Shown piece after piece: positions 1 through 10,171 of a DNA stretch of 64,000 bases. Location: the NCBI GenBank assembly GCA_022495995.1, contig JAFEMH010000989.1:310001-374000 (forward strand), in the 5' to 3' direction. Each line of letters starts with the position of its first letter. Within the stretch, counting starts at the first letter, position 1. The notes under the pieces were generated by a model. The model saw nothing but the letters and a program-made list of their open reading frames with translations, was not told the origin of the DNA and made no database searches. The position numbers were made by a program, and so were the translations under genes. This DNA is from Adenophora triphylla var. japonica. Lineage: Eukaryota; Streptophyta; Magnoliopsida; Asterales; Campanulaceae.

Positions 1-43
1 CAGCAACTTCCCAAGAAGGAGAATATGATTTTAAAGGGGGTTT
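1..43 (-). repeat. LTR fragment of the large gag-only Gypsy-like family (left piece)
   Basis: This short stretch matches the LTR interior at about 27482-27523 and 40503-40544. It continues, after the inserted Copia element, at 5812. Roughly the first 750 bp of the LTR lie left of the window. I assign the minus strand because the complete family member at 26726-41473 has its primer site on that strand. Positions 39-43 (GGTTT) are the left copy of the target duplication of the Copia insertion. Confidence 0.85.
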
Positions 44-228
44 TGTTGGTGATTTTAGTGTCATCAACTTGTTTTATTGTAATGGTGATTTACTAAGAGA
101 TCAATGTGATTCGTATTAGACTCGGATACGAGTAAGGGAAAGTGTGGAGTACACACTCGTTTGAGCTAAAACGAAGTCAACCTCAATATAGAAGTAAAAG
201 TTAAAGGGTAGCTCTTTTTGCTGATCAG

Positions 229-305
229 CACGGCCGTGCAGTTCATATGACACGGCCGTGCAGGTATGAACAACACGGCCGTGCAGTTCACAAGACTCGG
301 CCGTG
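229..305 (+). promoter_or_regulatory. Four-copy palindromic array in the LTR U3
   Basis: The perfect 10-bp palindrome CACGGCCGTG occurs at 229, 251 and 274, and a one-base variant CTCGGCCGTG at 296. Each is followed by CAG. The spacing of 22, 23 and 22 bp is about two helical turns, so the sites face the same side of the DNA. The array lies about 100 bp upstream of the TATA-like motif, where a plant LTR enhancer would be. It recurs at 5373-5449. Binding of a dimeric factor is inferred. Confidence 0.6.
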
Positions 306-400
306 CAGTTCCTGTACAGATGCCTTTTCAAAATGAAGAGACACATTGCTTGGCTAAAGTCATGTCTCTTGATTGTACCCTTTAACTAATACCTCTCCAT

Positions 401-416
401 CTGTATATATATACAG
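401..416 (+). promoter_or_regulatory. TATA-like element of the Copia LTR
   Basis: CTGTATATATATACAG is a perfect 16-bp palindrome containing TATATATATA. It lies 357 bp into the LTR with about 250 bp of LTR downstream, as expected for the U3/R boundary. The same sequence is at 5545-5560. Confidence 0.6.
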
Positions 417-693
417 AGATTGATCTCAGTTGTACACACATAACATACAAGAGTGATACATCAATATAACGAAAGCAAACAATTCTCAAGGTTTTGATTT
501 GTTCTCTTTGCCTAGAAAACAAATTGCGTGATTGTCTTATCCCAATAAGGATTTCGTGTAACCCAGGCATTAAGGGTCGAAATACTTTATTCGGAAAGTG
601 GATTATACACGATTCAATCATATATCCGGCCCTAGTATCAAGATCAAGACCCTATATTTCCCCTACAAACGAATAAAGTATTTGGTGATACTC

Positions 694-1608
694 ATGGCTA
701 CTTTGAAGGAGATGACGAACAAGTTTGGAAAGCTAGACAAGTTTGAAGGGCAAGACTTCAGACGTTGGCAAAAGAAGATGCACTTCCTTTTGACAACATT
801 AAAGGTGGTGTATGTTCTATCTACTCCAATTCCAGAATTGCTTGAAGAGGATAACTTGGAGGCCGTCAGACGTAGATCGAAGTGGGAGAACGATGACTAC
901 ATCTGCAGAGGACACATATTGAACGGTATGTCTGATCCTTTATTTGACATTTATCAAAATGAGGAGTCTGCTAAAGAGTTATGGGATTCTCTTGAATCCA
1001 AGTACATGGCAGAGGATGCTTCTAGTAAGAAGTTCCTTGTGAGTAATTTTAATAATTACAAGATGGTCGATTCTAGACCTGTCATGGAACAATTCAATGA
1101 ACTCCTTAGAATCCTTGGACAATATACACAACATGGATTAAAGATGGATGAGTCAATATCTGTTTCAAGTGTGATTGATAAATTGCCTCCCTCCTGGAAG
1201 GATTTCAAACACACTTTGAAACATGGTAAAGACGATCTATCTTTGGTTCAACTTGGTAGTCACTTGCGCATAGAGGAATCTCTAAGGGCGCAAGAGAATG
1301 ACAAAGACAAAGGAAAGGAAGTTGGTGGACCATCGGTCAATATGATTGATGATGGTGGAAACAATAAAAACAAAGGAAAGAAACGTAGTTTCAATGACAA
1401 TGGTTACCGTCCCAACAAGAAGCCTAAATTGGCATGTTGGAGGTGTGGCAAAACTGGTCACTTTAAGAAGGATTGTCGTGTTGGAAACAACAAGAAAGGC
1501 GCAAGCACAAGTGGTTCGGGAAAGGGGTCTAAGGACCATTCTCAAAACCAAGGTCAGAATTTAATACATAGTTGGAACAAGCTTTTATTAAAAATTCTGT
1601 TTCAATAA
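694..1608 (+). CDS. Copia gag polyprotein
   Basis: The start ATG at 694 is the first good start after the 5' LTR and gives about 304 residues; the frame is open further upstream into the LTR. The protein opens with a Copia gag N-terminus (FGKLDKFEGQDFRRWQKKM) followed by the UBN2-type gag domain. A basic region then leads to one CCHC zinc knuckle, CWRCGKTGHFKKDC. In Copia elements this protein builds the cytoplasmic virus-like particle and packages the RNA. The frame ends at 1608, just before the protease motif in another frame, so the usual gag-pol fusion is broken by an indel. Gag is the only part of this element that looks able to be made. Confidence 0.9.
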   Translation: MATLKEMTNKFGKLDKFEGQDFRRWQKKMHFLLTTLKVVYVLSTPIPELLEEDNLEAVRRRSKWENDDYICRGHILNGMSDPLFDIYQNEESAKELWDSLESKYMAEDASSKKFLVSNFNNYKMVDSRPVMEQFNELLRILGQYTQHGLKMDESISVSSVIDKLPPSWKDFKHTLKHGKDDLSLVQLGSHLRIEESLRAQENDKDKGKEVGGPSVNMIDDGGNNKNKGKKRSFNDNGYRPNKKPKLACWRCGKTGHFKKDCRVGNNKKGASTSGSGKGSKDHSQNQGQNLIHSWNKLLLKILFQ

Positions 1609-1716
1609 GTACGAGGCATTTTATGTGCGGGATGATGCTATTGCGTGGTGGATTGATTCCGGTGCCACTTTGCTCATGTTTGTAAAGATCGTTGTTGGTT
1701 TAAGACATACGAACCA
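1609..1716 (+). pseudogene. Copia protease remnant
   Basis: The retroviral-type aspartic protease signature is present as WWIDSGAT (the catalytic Asp codon is 1655-1657). The frame is lost right after it. The expected continuation, HVCKDRCWFK, is read in the frame that then carries integrase. One missing base at about 1668 would explain the break. The enzyme would normally cut the gag-pol polyprotein. Confidence 0.85.
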
Positions 1717-3192
1717 ATGGAAGACGGATCTGTCCTTTACATGGGTGATGACCATTCCGCTCCTATTCAAGGAAGAGGAAGTGTGGTATTGGAATTTAGT
1801 TCGGGAAAAACGATTTCTTTGTTTAATGTTTTATATGTACCTAAACTTCGTAAGAATTTAATTTCTCGGTCTGTCTTGAACAAGTGTGGTTATAAACAAG
1901 TTTATGAATCCGATAAGTATATCTTATCGAAGTCAGGTGTATTTGTAGGATTTGGTTATTATAACAATGGGATGTTTATGTTGAATTTGAATAAAATTCC
2001 TGTTAACTCTAGTTCTGTTTATATGACTTCCTCTGTTGTTATTAATTCCTCATTATGGCATGCTCGGTTAGGACATGTGCACTATAAAAGAATGATGGAA
2101 ATGTCCAAAGATGGTTTGATTCCTGTTATTGATAATAATACGGAAAGGTGTAATACTTGCATGTTAACAAAAATCACTAGGAAACCTTTTAAAAGTGTTA
2201 CAAGGAATTCTGTAAATCTTGAATTGATACATAGTGATTTATGTGATTTTCATGCAACTCCATCTTTAGGCAATAAAAAGTATATAGTCACTTTTATAGA
2301 TGATGCTTCTAGGTTTTGCTATATTTATTTGCTGCATGCAAAAGATGAAGCCCTAGATAAATTTAAAATTTATAAAACCGAAGTTGAACTTCAATTAAGT
2401 GGCTTGATTAAAACATTACGTACGGATAGAGGTGGTGAATATTATGATCCTAAATATTTCCAATCCGTAGGGATAATTCATGAGACTACGGCTCCTTATG
2501 TACCACAACAAAATGGTGTGGCTGAAAGGAAGAATAGAACTCTTGAAGAAATGGTTAACGCCATGTTGTCTTACTCTGGCTTGAGTGACGGGTTTTGGGG
2601 TGAAGCCATGTTAACGGCTTGTCATCTATTGAATAGAGTTCCTAATAAAAGGAACAAGATTACCCCATATGAGCTTTGGTATAAGAAACGACCAAACTTG
2701 ACATTTTTGCGAGTTTGGGGATGTAGGGCCGTGGTTAGACTTCCGGACCCTAAAAGGAAAAAGTTGGGAGAAAAAGGTGTTGATTGCATCTTTGTTGGAT
2801 ATGCTGAGCATTCCAAGGCATATAGGTTTTATGTTATAGAACCTAATGAATTCATTTCTATAAACACAATTATAGAATCAAGAGATGCAATCTTTGACGA
2901 GAATCGTTTCTCTTCTATACCTAGACCCAAGGATATTATACCAATGTTTGAATCTCAAATGGATGATCATTCAATTGATGTACCAAGTGAGACACCCGAA
3001 CCTCGTAAGAGTACAAGAGTAAGGAAAGCTAAATCATATGGTTCTGATTTTCAACTATATTTAGTTGAGGGATCAAGAGATCAGGTTGAATCTCAATACT
3101 CTTACTGTTATAGTATAGAGGAGGATCCGAGAACATATGATGAAGCAATACAATCTCGAGATCTTTGGGTTTTGGAAAGAAGCAATCGATGA
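1717..3192 (+). pseudogene. Copia integrase region of pol
   Basis: The open frame of about 490 residues has a GAG-pre-integrase zinc region (WHARLGHVH, then ERCNTC) and the integrase core. The catalytic triad is visible as D174 (LIHSDLCDF), D237 (RTDRGGEYY) and E270 (NGVAERKN). The second Asp and the Glu are separated by 32 residues, a little less than the 35 usual in this family, so a three-residue loss is likely. A C-terminal GKGVD-like region (CIFVGYAEHSKAYR) follows. Integrase inserts the cDNA in the nucleus. The frame ends at a frameshift near 3186 at the start of the reverse transcriptase (FWKEAIDDEI is in the next frame). Confidence 0.9.
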
Positions 3193-4620
3193 TGAGATTG
3201 GTTCTATTATGGAAAATAATACATGGGTCTTGTCGATTTACCACCGGTTTGTAAACCTTTGGGGTGCAAATGGATCTTCAAAAAGAAGATGAAAGTCGAT
3301 GGAACTATTGACAAGTTTAAAGCTCGATTGGTAATCCAAGGCTTTAGACAAAAGGAAGGGATCGATTACTTCGATACCTATGCACCGGTTGCTCGTATTA
3401 CTACTATTAGATTTCGATAGCTTTGGCGGCTATTCGGTAATCTATTGATCCATCAAATGGATGTCAAAACAAAGCATTTCTAAATGGTGATTTAGAAGAA
3501 GAAGTGTATATGAAACAACCAGAAGGTTTTGTTATGCCAGGTAATGAGCATAAGGTATGTAAGTTAATTAAGTCATTGTATGGGCTGAAGCAAGCACCTA
3601 AGCAGTGGCATCAAAAGTTTGATGAGGTTGTTTTGTCGAATGGTTTTGTATTAAATCAATCCGACAAATGTGTATATAGCAGATTTGATGAATCCGGTAA
3701 AGGTGTAATCATCTGCCTATATGTAGATGACATGTTAATTTTTGGCACAGACCAAAATGTAGTTGATAAAACTAAAAAGTTTTTGTCATCAAAGTTTTCG
3801 ATGAAGGACATGGGAGAAGCCGATGTAATTCTTGGTATAAAGATTAAACGGATGAACAAGGGAATTGCAATATCACAATCTCATTATATTGAGAAAATTC
3901 TCAAGAGGTTTAATTGTGATAATTGTTCCAAAGTTAGTACTCCCATGGATCCTCTTGAGAAACTTGTATCAAATCTTGGTAAACTGTGTCACGGCTTGAA
4001 TACTCAAAAGCCATAGGCGGTTTGATGTATGCTATGACGGGCACTCGACACGATATTGCTTATGCGGTTGGAAGATTGAGTAGGTTCACTAGTAATCCTA
4101 GTAGACAGCATTGGCATGCTATAACAAGGGTGTTCAAGTACTTAAAAGGTACTATGGACTATGGTTTGTGTTATAGTGGACATCCTTCTATATTAGAAGG
4201 TTACACGGATGCTAGTTGGATCAACCAAGAAGATTCATCTTCTACTAGTGGTTGGGTGTTCTTGCTTGGAGGAGGTGCCATTTCTTGGGCTTCCAAAAAG
4301 CGAGACATGTATTACACATTCTACAATGGAATCGAGTTTGTAGCATTGGCTGCTTTGGAAAAGAAGCGGAGTGGCTTGAACTTGATATATGAGATTCCAT
4401 TATGGCCAAAACCGATATCACCAATGTCTATCCATTGTGATAGTCTTGCCACCTTGGCTAGGGTCTATAGTCGGTTTATAATGGCAAGTCTAGACACTTG
4501 GGTGTCGACATAGTATGATTCGGGAGTTAATCATGAATGGTGTGATATCGGTTGAGTTTGTTCGGTCGCAACAAAATTTGGGCGACCACTTGACGAAGGG
4601 GTTAGCCGAGACTTGGTAAA
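3193..4620 (+). pseudogene. Copia reverse transcriptase and RNase H remnant
   Basis: Three or more frames have to be joined. The segment 3193-3420 carries the RT start ([10 protein letters not shown], then [17 protein letters not shown]). A damaged stretch (3415-3500) holds IHQMDVKT and FLNGDLEEEVYMKQ in shifted frames. The segment 3504-4016 contains LYGLKQAPKQWHQKFDE and the catalytic YVDD (3720-3731). The RNase H part follows (3986-4513: GLMYAMTGTRHDIAYAVGRL, GYTDASW, HCDSLATLA). Its last stretch (VEFVRSQQNLGDHLTKGLAE) is in yet another frame up to about 4618. With this many breaks no active RT can be made. Confidence 0.93.
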
Positions 4621-5187
4621 TAAGTCTCGATGGGAATGGGATTAAAGTCCATTTAATCCTCTAATTGTGAGATACCCAATTCCCTTCTAATACAACGTTA
4701 GAAGCTTGAATTCAATGTGGAAAGCTCGCAGTTGGAGATTGGAACACATGTTATTATCTTTCCCAAGGTATGTGTTCGGACACGCAAGTAAAGGTTAGGT
4801 TGAAGAATATCTTCTTAATAGTTCCTTTGAAAAATTGCAAATGCAGGTGCAAGATTAAAGGAACTACCTATGTGGACATGAAGTTTTGCCGCTTCAAGAA
4901 GCTAGGACTTGGCTTCCTATATGTTCACTAATGGATATGGACACATGGCTTGTAAAAGTGTCAAGATTAAACAAAGAGAATTATGCGAACTTATGTGTAT
5001 AGTATCTTCGTGTATTCATATGAGTTGACGGGTTCAATCGTTATGACACCCCGATTCTCGAGTATTTGAAATGTGTATTATACTAAGATGAAAATTCAAT
5101 CGCAAGACATTTTCATTTATGCATTCGTTTGTTTCGTTATTTTTACAGTTTAGTAAATCAAAGGATTACACTAAAATGGAGGGGATT
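4621..5187 (+). other. Copia 3' non-coding region with polypurine tract
   Basis: No protein signal is visible between the end of RNase H and the 3' LTR. The last 15 bases (5173-5187, AAAATGGAGGGGATT) form the polypurine tract that would prime plus-strand cDNA. Confidence 0.8.
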
Positions 5188-5811
5188 TGTTGGTGATTTT
5201 AGTGTCATCAACTTGTTTTATTGTAATGGTGATTTACTAAGAGATCAATGTGATTCGTATTAGACTCGGATACGAGTAAGGGAAAGTGTGGAGTACACAC
5301 TCGTTTGAGCTAAAACGAAGTCAACCTCAATATAGAAGTAAAAGTTAAAGGGTAGCTCTTTTTGCTGATCAGCACGGCCGTGCAGTTCATATGACACGGC
5401 CGTGCAGGTATGAACAACACGGCCGTGCAGTTCACAAGACTCGGCCGTGCAGTTCCTGTACAGATGCCTTTTCAAAATGAAGAGACACATTGCTTGGCTA
5501 AAGTCATGTCTCTTGATTGTACCCTTTAACTAATACCTCTCCATCTGTATATATATACAGAGATTGATCTCAGTTGTACACACATAACATACAAGAGTGA
5601 TACATCAATATAACGAAAGCAAACAATTCTCAAGGTTTTGATTTGTTCTCTTTGCCTAGAAAACAAATTGCGTGATTGTCTTATCCCAATAAGGATTTCG
5701 TGTAACCCAGGCATTAAGGGTCGAAATACTTTATTCGGAAAGTGGATTATACACGATTCAATCATATATCCGGCCCTAGTATCAAGATCAAGACCCTATA
5801 TTTCCCCTACA
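5188..5811 (+). repeat. 3' LTR of the Copia element
   Basis: This 624-bp LTR appears identical to 44-667, including the palindrome array (5373-5449) and TATA-like motif (5545-5560). It is followed at once by the right target duplication GGTTT (5812-5816). Confidence 0.96.
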
Positions 5812-6737
5812 GGTTTTGCATCCATGCTTGTCCCCATTTCCCTAGGTTTTGGTTAGTGATCACTAGAAATTTTAGTGGTGAATCAACTATACCAAATCAT
5901 CCTTGGGGTACATTAGGACTAAGCATTTCATTTGCTTGGGAAGGGGATTTTTATCCTTTGAAAATGAGATTTTATGCTTGAAAATGGTTTTTAGGGTTTT
6001 GAAAATGAGTTTTCTTTGCAAGAAAGTAAGAGAACTTGAAAATAATGTTGATCTTTGTAGAAGATCATCCATGGAGATGGTCTTCCATGGTGATTTTCTT
6101 AGATCTAAAGCAAGAAGATGAAGGAACTACATTTTGTAGTTTGAAGATGCATGCATGGATGAGATTTAGGGTTAGGAGAAGAAGGGTTTACCAATCTTCC
6201 TTGTGTTCTTGAGTGTTTGGCTTGAGTTTATGAGTGTTTAAGGCTTTAATATGAGAGTGAGTGGATGAGTATGAATTGGGAAAGATTGGAGAGAAAATGG
6301 TGACAATTCAAGTGAATTCTCACTGTTTTCTCTCTATATTTCGCCAGAGGTTCGGTGCAAAATGTGTTGTGGCTTCTTATTTTTGTGACTGGAGGGCTCA
6401 ATTTATAGCCCTCTGGAAATTGCAATCCCATCCGCGCGGACAGGAACCCTCAGCGTGCACTGTTCATTAAATGCAGCTCCAGCTTTGGACAAGAGGAATA
6501 TTTCTTTTTGAAATTCAAATTAAGCAGCCAGTTTATGTTTCCAGCATTTCTATTTATGGTTTTCTTCTTTTGTTTTTCTTTTTTGAGATTCTTTTTAAGG
6601 TTTAACCTTAAATAACAATGCCCATTTTACCCTCACTTTGTTAGAAAGGTTAGGATTGTTAGGAATTGTTAGAAATGTTATAACTTTCATTAATTTTCTA
6701 ACGAAAATTCTAACAAGCTCAAATTGGAGCACTTACA
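5812..6737 (-). repeat. LTR of the large gag-only Gypsy-like family (right piece)
   Basis: The stretch is colinear with 27519-28447 and 40546-41473, with scattered substitutions. It ends at the same LTR terminus, GAGCACTTACA. It contains the 10-bp palindrome TCCGCGCGGA at 6431-6440. Directly after it comes unrelated Gypsy integrase sequence, so this is probably a solo LTR inserted in an older Gypsy element. The left half, and with it the left target duplication, is outside the window. Confidence 0.85.
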
Positions 6738-7270
6738 ACTGCCCTAAATAAAAATTTAGAAGGACAAGGAGGACGCTGGTTAGACGAGCTCCAAACCGAA
6801 CTATGGGTAGTCTGCACCACAATAAGAAGCTCAACGAAAAAATCTTCTTTCTCACTCACTTATGGGTCAGAGGCTGTAGCCCCAGTAGAAGTAGGCAAGT
6901 AGCCCTCCCATCCTACATAGTCACTTACTTCGAGTAGACACAAAATGAGGCCACCAGAAGGTGCGACCCAGATAATCTCAAAGAAAAAATGATGCGGGTA
7001 AGAGAAAAAATGGTTAACTACAAGCAAGAAGCCAAGAAACATCAAGACAAAAGATTTAGCAAAATAAGCTTTTCAATTGGAGATTGGGTATTATGAAATG
7101 TAGAAGTCCAAGGGACCCAACCCGTTTTTCACAAGAACTCCCTAAAATGGGAAGGTCTGTATCAAGTTACCAAAATCATTAAAGAGGGGACCTGCAAACT
7201 GCGTACAGAAGAAGGAAAAAACCTCAAAAATGCTTGAAACATTGATCACCTTAGAAAGTATTATTTTTGA
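6738..7270 (+). pseudogene. Ty3/Gypsy integrase C-terminal remnant
   Basis: Translation shows the end of the Gypsy integrase core (a WLDELQTELWV stretch followed by SFSLTYGSEAVAPVEV). The spacer and the chromo-like C-terminal region follow: KRFSKISFSIGDWVL, then NSLKWEGLYQVTKIIKEGTC, ending at a stop after LRKYYF. Several stop codons and shifts interrupt it. The equivalent intact protein joins Gypsy cDNA to chromosomal DNA. The 5' portion of this element is off the left side or was replaced by the solo LTR. Confidence 0.85.
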
Positions 7271-8330
7271 TCTTTTTTATAATAAATTGTTGTAAAAATG
7301 GTGATAGAGGGTAATAATGTATCAAAAAATGATACATTTGGCATACTTTTGTAACTCAGATAAAACACGAAAATGACATACTCACTACTGAAGCAACAAA
7401 GTGAATGCCCGTAAAAAAAATGGATGTCAGCACAGTCACAACCTGCTGATGCGCGATGATCTCATTGATCGCATACCGCATGCCCGCATGGATGCCAGCA
7501 AACGGACACACCCTGCTGATACGCGGTGGTCCCATTGGCCGTTAAAACCACACGCCCATATGTACAAAGGCCAAAATTAAGACCGTACTCGACCGGTACA
7601 AGACTCATAGAGTGCGTGAACCATCAAAAATGGATATGAAAGCCAGCACGGCCCAAAACCTGCTGATGCGTGGTGGCCTCATTGGCCGCTAACCGCATAT
7701 CCATATGTTAAAAAGGCCAAAATTGAGCCATTAACAGTGCCACTAGACTCAAATGAGTACAAAATGCACAACCGCCAAACGGGGATATGGAAGCCAGCAC
7801 CGATTACGCCTGCTGATGTGCGGACTAGGCTCACGGATATATTCTGCATACCCATATAAAAGCAACTTACCTTGGCTCTTTCGAAATACGCCACGACTCA
7901 AGAGCGCAGACCACGTAAATCACTAAGGAAAATGTACGAGAGTGATGTGCAGTTGGAGCTCACTAAACAGACCGAGGTAAAACCTCAAAGTCTACGAGGC
8001 CACAATGCAGTGAAAAAGGTTAAACTCTCATACAAAACTTAAAAGGTTTTCATAAGGAGTTACTAACTCATAAAATGGCCTACAAACTAATAAAGGGACA
8101 ACAATACCCACGGCCAAACATTGAGTAAAGTAAACATTCATAAGTCATACAAGCTCAAGGAGGAAAAGCAAGAATACAAATTTATCAATTTTTTATAAAC
8201 TAGTAATCAGAATTGCACAAACTCAAAAAAGCTAAGACATAAATGGATTAAACAAAATTTTCCAATTAAAAGGATAATGGAAAGTACAAAGTCCTAAATC
8301 TATTACATAAAAGAAAAGTTCAAATTAAAG
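7271..8330 (+). repeat. 3' non-coding region of the decayed Gypsy element, with dispersed repeats
   Basis: No coding signal is seen on either strand. Four diverged copies of a motif with GCCAGCAC followed by CCTGCTGATGCG occur near 7425, 7490, 7642 and 7793. Each sits in a unit of about 65 to 150 bp that also carries CATATCCATATG-like text. Tandem or semi-tandem repeats between pol and the 3' LTR are common in the Tat/Ogre group of plant Gypsy elements. Confidence 0.55.
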
Positions 8331-8336
8331 AAGATC

Positions 8337-9200
8337 CTATATTAATGCCATTGGCTGAGTAGGATCTAGAGTTGGTTGAGCCTCGGGGATAGGGTCTGGA
8401 GTATGAGTTGGAGTAGAATCTGAAGGAGCAGGTGTTGACCGTGACAAGAATAGCTTGCTGAACGCAGGCCCATTGGGAAACAGGCGAGCAGCAGCGGCTT
8501 CAAGTAATAGCTTCTCCACACCCCACCTTAATGTATGAAGTTCATCGATAAGGCTGGGGGCGGTGACCGCGGCAACTGGAGGCAGAGTTGATGTTGTTGC
8601 TATATCCAAGTTATCAATATCTTCTTGAGCCAGAGGGACCATTGCATGTCTGGGCAGGCACTCAAGATCAGTGGCGATCAAAGAGCCAATGATGGCCAAT
8701 TGTTCCATAGTGAACTTGCCCGTAGCAGCAAAGTTCCTTAGCTGCGTCTTATTAGCATCATCAAACTGTGAAAAGTACTACGCCAAGATATCATCTTTAT
8801 ATTATTGGGATTTTTCGAACTCTTCAACAGCCTCCTTATGGGCGGTAGCGATCTGAACATCCTTCTCCAACTGGAATTGCTTAAGAGGAATTAGCTATTT
8901 TGAAAGTTTATCTACTTGGGCCTCCAAATCCAAGACTTGTTTCTTGGAGGCCTCCAGCCTACCCGCATATTCATCTACTATCTTCTCTAGCACCTCTTTA
9001 TGTCCGCGAGCCCTTAGCCCGCTCCAAGGATTTGATAGCCTCATCATATTTTTCACAGAAGTATTTGAGCTCGGTCTACTTCTCCTTTATAGATGTAGCC
9101 AGGGCATTCTTCTCCTACAGAGCCTTCCCCAATGCCTTGTTCTTGTCATATTCTCATTTATTAAACCCTCAGAGATCTTATTCTTACACCTGAGGGACTG
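8337..9200 (-). pseudogene. Antisense additional ORF (coiled-coil protein) of a Gypsy element
   Basis: The intact part (8708 down to 8337) encodes 123 residues. The same frame continues upstream to about 9000 with internal stops, and a neighbouring frame continues the same kind of sequence to about 9200. Readable stretches are rich in Glu, Lys, Leu and Ala in heptad style (KQVLDLEAQVDKLS, EKDVQIATAHKEAVEEFEK, FDDANKTQLRNFAATGKF). The C-terminus is Pro/Thr-rich. It lies downstream of integrase on the opposite strand. Additional antisense ORFs at this place are known in Tat-lineage elements such as Retand, and that is the best interpretation. Function is unknown and the copy is dead. Confidence 0.55.
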
Positions 9201-9813
9201 AGTTGGATTAAAATATGGCTTGGTCTATAACGTTGCTACTTATCTTTGTTGTGTTATATGTACAATCATCACATACAATCCAGATATTCATATTCAGTGA
9301 AAACTCAATAGTTGTGGCATCATCATATTAATTGCAAATGCGAAAATGCAAAAGAAGGTTTTTCGCTAGCTCATCCAAAATGTGAGGAATGCTATGCAAA
9401 TCTATCGGCCATAACATTGGCACTGTGCTCGGGAATAATAGAAAAATAGGGTTTGGAAAATAGTATATTTTTGCAGAATTGTAGCAGGCTCCCTAACTCT
9501 GATATATCAGGGACGACACAGACCTGATATATCAGGGACAGAACCGTCTGTTCCGTCCCTGATATATCAGAGACATAGCTAGAGACATAGCTTCCGGTAA
9601 GCTTATTGTTACTCCCTCCTCAATGCGAACCTGGCTTGGGATCATGCACCTAGCTAGCTGCCATAGCCGTTCCTCGGCTCTAGAATTTAATTTTATTAAA
9701 TACGTTTTGTAGTTACACATTAACAATGTCATATTGAAAATATTATTATCAATAGCATTTTTTCATTTGTTAAAAATGATAATTTATTTCATTATATATA
9801 CTACATCCGTCCC
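9201..9813. other. Intergenic sequence with a palindrome cluster
   Basis: I see no coding signal or recognisable transposon terminus. The one structured part is 9499-9570: three perfect copies of CTGATATATCAG at 9499, 9524 and 9559. The last two are arranged so that the DNA between them and GGGAC/GTCCC can form a hairpin. The bases just before 9814 (CTACATCCGTCCC) resemble a Stowaway MITE end. Confidence 0.5.
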
Positions 9814-10148
9814 TGAGCGGAATATAATTCTCCCCTATTAAATATCCCTAAAAATAAGGAAAGTAATTAGCACACAGAATCCTAATCCAATAGGGATTTA
9901 TTCTCACTCAAGAAGTCTTATTTGGAGCGGACTCCTAGCGGGCTAAAGAACCTAAATTAGACGAAGATTCACTCTCCTAATACAAGTCATCTATGGAACT
10001 CCTATTCTTGGAGGACAGACCACTTGGAAGCTATAAATAAGGGTCAAATACCTCACAAAAAAGATTCGTTCGTCGTTCGTCCAGGAATCCAACGCCGCGT
10101 TCCCGACTGATCAGGTACCCCCGGTACCGCTCATTTTTTGCTGCATCA
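9814..10148 (+). repeat. 5' LTR of the TR-GAG element
   Basis: It starts TGAGCGGAATATAATTC and ends GCTGCATCA. It aligns over its length with 15110-15441 (TGTGCGG to ACTGCATCA), with several substitutions and small indels, so the element is older than the Copia at 44. A TATAAATAA motif (about 10032-10040) is a plausible TATA box. Confidence 0.9.
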
Positions 10149-10151
10149 GTT

Positions 10152-10171
10152 TGGTTCCATTGCCGGGAGAC
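10152..10171 (+). other. Primer-binding site of the TR-GAG element
   Basis: TGGTTCCATTGCCGGGAGAC begins three bases after the 5' LTR. It is a diverged form of the TGGCGCC-GTTGCCGGGGA primer site found in Athila- and Tat-related plant Gypsy elements. This fixes the plus strand as sense. Confidence 0.75.

Larger units (their letters stand above)
44..667 (+). repeat. 5' LTR of the Copia element
   Basis: This 624-bp direct repeat pairs with 5188-5811. It starts TGTTGGTGATTTTAG and ends CCCCTACA. It contains an array of GC-rich palindromes (229-305) and a TATA-like palindrome (401-416). The small open frames on its minus strand occur identically in the other LTR and are not treated as genes. Confidence 0.96.
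44..5811 (+). mobile_element. Ty1/Copia LTR retrotransposon, full length, pol broken
   Basis: The element has two 624-bp LTRs (44-667 and 5188-5811) that start TGTTGG and end CTACA. By eye they are identical. It is flanked by the 5-bp target duplication GGTTT (39-43 and 5812-5816). Between the LTRs come gag, protease, integrase, reverse transcriptase and RNase H, the Copia order. A purine-rich tract (5173-5187) directly precedes the 3' LTR. A convincing tRNA primer site is missing: only a degenerate TGGTGATACTC lies 15 nt after the 5' LTR. Two uninterrupted paralogues of the target (near 27520 and 40550) show the empty site. Identical LTRs imply a very recent insertion, but pol carries about eight frame breaks, so the copy was probably mobilised in trans, or some breaks are sequence errors. 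Confidence 0.97.

Noticed and set aside
116..621. Small minus-strand frames in the first LTR (also 5260-5765)
   Set aside because: They are duplicated exactly with the LTR and have no family features.
682..692. Functional primer site of the first Copia
   Set aside because: TGGTGATACTC only loosely resembles TGGTATCAGAGC and lies 15 nt from the LTR, so I do not annotate it.
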